Positions 14,815 through 15,620 of a stretch of DNA of 15,620 nt are shown here, piece after piece. How positions within the stretch are numbered: position 1 is the stretch's first letter; each line of letters begins with the position of its first letter. The position numbers and the translations under genes were made by a program. Below the pieces are notes generated by a model that saw only the letters and a list, made by a program, of their open reading frames with translations, ran no database searches and was not told where the DNA came from. This DNA comes from Tannerellaceae bacterium (GTDB lineage Bacteria > Bacteroidota > Bacteroidia > Bacteroidales > Tannerellaceae): NCBI GenBank assembly GCA_031273385.1, contig JAISRY010000096.1:1-15620 (forward strand). Reading direction: 5' to 3'.

Positions 14815-14936
14815 AACTAATGGTCTCACAGCTGTGAACTGATCGTCTCACAAGGGTGAGACGATCGTCTCACAGCTGTGAGATGGAAGTCCCACTCTTG
14901 TGAGACGATTAGTTCACAGCTGTGAGACCATTAGTT
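14815..14936. repeat. 122-bp near-perfect palindrome
   Basis: The two 61-nt arms meet at 14875/14876. By hand pairing, 54 positions are Watson-Crick, 4 are G-T (G-U wobbles in the + strand RNA: 14841, 14855, 14865, 14867) and 3 are mismatches (14859, 14863, 14864). The outer 26 pairs and the central 8 are uninterrupted. Smaller hairpins nest inside: TCACAGCTGTGA occurs at 14826, 14870 and 14914, and an 11-bp stem with an AAGG loop spans 14841-14866. It can therefore be one long hairpin or a chain of five short ones. It ends 46 nt before the HU-like start. Confidence 0.95.
14823..14932. repeat. Five tandem 22-bp units with an 18-bp palindromic core
   Basis: Units start at 14823, 14845, 14867, 14889 and 14911 without gaps. 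The consensus core is GTCTCACAGCTGTGAGAC, a perfect 18-bp palindrome, followed by a 4-bp spacer GATC/GATT. Units 1 and 3 to 5 vary by a few bases, and unit 2 has AAGG in the centre. The 22-bp period is about two helical turns. The array is centred within the 122-bp palindrome. Confidence 0.85.
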
Positions 14937-14982
14937 GTTCGGGAGGAAAACAGTAGTTATTCACTAGCAAAATATTAATTGT

Positions 14983-15600
14983 ATGCCTTTGGAGTATGAC
15001 TTTTACGAGAATCCGGCGCCGGAAGGTAGCGGCCGGGAAAAGCGGCTACACGCACGGGCTATCACGCGGAGTACGATGAATACAGATGAGATTGCCGAGC
15101 AGATTCATGAGATGTCTACCCTGACCACCAGTGACGTGAAAGGAGTGTTGGTGTCGCTGGTCGGATTGATGGAGAAAGAGCTGGCGTCGGGAAGACGTAT
15201 CCACATAGAGGGGCTCGGGTTTTTCCAATTGACGCTCTCCTGTCCGCCGGTTAGTTCGGAAAAGGAGATACGGGCGGAATCTATAAATGTCAAGTCAATC
15301 GTTTTTCGTCCGGAAGCTGGTTTTAAAGATCACTTCCGCGCTGTATCGCTTGTGCGTGCCAAGCAGAAAAGCCACTCGAAGCGTCACTCCGAAGCGGAGA
15401 TCGACCACCTCCTGACCCGTTATTTTGCGGAGAATGAGTTTTTGAGCAGCGCCCGCTTCCAGATGCTTTTCGGGCTGACAAAAAGTACCTCCGCCCGCCG
15501 CATCCAGCAATTGCTGGCGGCGGGGAAGCTGAGGAAGGTGGGGCTGTCGGGGCATCCGTTGTATGAGCCGGCGCCGGGGTGGTATCAGAAAGAAAAATAA
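14983..15600 (+). CDS. HU-related DNA-binding protein with C-terminal winged-helix-like segment
   Basis: A 205-residue protein. Residues about 30-125 form an HU/IHF-like domain of the Bacteroidetes HU-related type: TDEIAEQIHEMSTLTTSDVKGVLVSLVGLMEKELASGRRIHIEGLGFFQLTL has the helical dimerisation part followed by the first beta strands, and SINVKSIVFRPEAGFKDHF leads to the end of the beta arm. Residues about 135-200 (SEAEIDHLLTRYFAENEFLSSARFQMLFGLTKSTSARRIQQLLAAGKLRKVG) look like a winged helix, predicted to bind DNA. It is presumably a nucleoid-associated or regulatory protein, and its target is unknown. The ATG at 14983 has no Shine-Dalgarno. It lies just after the large palindrome, and HU-family proteins are known to bind cruciform and bent DNA, so autoregulation is a reasonable hypothesis. 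A few residues of the basic arm could be missing compared with true HU, as in other members of this group. Confidence 0.85.
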   Translation: MPLEYDFYENPAPEGSGREKRLHARAITRSTMNTDEIAEQIHEMSTLTTSDVKGVLVSLVGLMEKELASGRRIHIEGLGFFQLTLSCPPVSSEKEIRAESINVKSIVFRPEAGFKDHFRAVSLVRAKQKSHSKRHSEAEIDHLLTRYFAENEFLSSARFQMLFGLTKSTSARRIQQLLAAGKLRKVGLSGHPLYEPAPGWYQKEK

Positions 15601-15613
15601 ATAAGGAATAGAT

Positions 15614-15620
15614 ATGAAAA
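15614..15620 (+). CDS. Possible start of the next gene (cut by the window end)
   Basis: ATG at 15614 follows AAGGA (15603-15607) at a suitable distance, 13 bp after the HU-like stop. Only two codons (Met-Lys) are visible, so nothing can be said about the product. Confidence 0.25.

Larger units (their letters stand above)
14807..14944. repeat. TCGGGA direct repeats flanking the palindrome
   Basis: TCGGGA occurs at 14807-14812 and 14939-14944, each separated from the palindrome by two bases (CT on the left, GT on the right). The symmetry would fit a 6-bp target-site duplication around a small non-autonomous element, but a 6-mer can match by chance. Confidence 0.35.

Noticed and set aside
14660..14842. 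60-codon + strand frame over the second 9-bp repeat
   Set aside because: It starts antisense to the sigma gene, passes through the repeat and ends inside the palindrome. No start signal or conserved motif was seen.
14823..14932. CRISPR-like array
   Set aside because: The 22-bp units abut without unique spacers and no cas gene is near. It is a palindromic tandem array.

Overview
The window looks like chromosome from a Bacteroidales bacterium, most like the Parabacteroides/Tannerella/Bacteroides group. It carries a SusC/SusD pair with FecR anti-sigma and ECF sigma genes, a DUF4254 gene next to a family 9 glycosyltransferase, and an HU-related DNA-binding protein. Shine-Dalgarno signals are weak or absent, and several promoters fit the Bacteroides -7 consensus TAnnTTTG. 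The genus is inferred from gene content only. No tRNA, rRNA, CRISPR array or transposase gene was seen.

Layout. (1) 1-1200: the 3' part of an Asn/Thr/Ser-rich, AT-rich gene, probably a secreted or surface protein. Possible terminator hairpins follow. (2) 1426-2019: a stand-alone dihydrofolate-reductase-fold protein. (3) 2206-6737, + strand: a tight five-gene operon, DUF4254 protein, GT9 heptosyltransferase-like, WaaP/Kdo-kinase-like, GT4 and GT2. It probably builds and phosphorylates the LPS core. (4) 6721-6911: a nested inverted-repeat element between two convergent operons; both flanking genes stop inside it. (5) 14685-6888, - strand: ECF sigma factor, FecR anti-sigma, STN-containing SusC, SusD and a lipoprotein of the endonuclease/exonuclease/phosphatase fold. 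This reads as a self-regulated outer-membrane uptake system. (6) 14686-14982: a divergent intergenic region holding a second copy of a 9-bp-period repeat and a 122-bp near-perfect palindrome. (7) 14983-15600, + strand: an HU-related protein with a C-terminal winged-helix-like segment, and perhaps the first bases of another gene.

How the genes work together. In the Sus-type operon, substrate binding at SusC/SusD would signal through the SusC STN domain to periplasmic FecR, releasing the sigma factor to transcribe susC, susD and the phosphoesterase. The glycosyltransferase operon is a separate envelope-assembly unit.

The most unusual content is non-coding. The 122-bp palindrome is built from five 22-bp units, and differences in one arm are mirrored in the other. 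It lies directly after a good TAnnTTTG promoter, so the HU-like gene's transcript would begin with a giant hairpin. The 6721-6911 element shares its (CTTAAGNNN)5 core with the region upstream of the sigma gene, which points to a dispersed repeat family in this genome.
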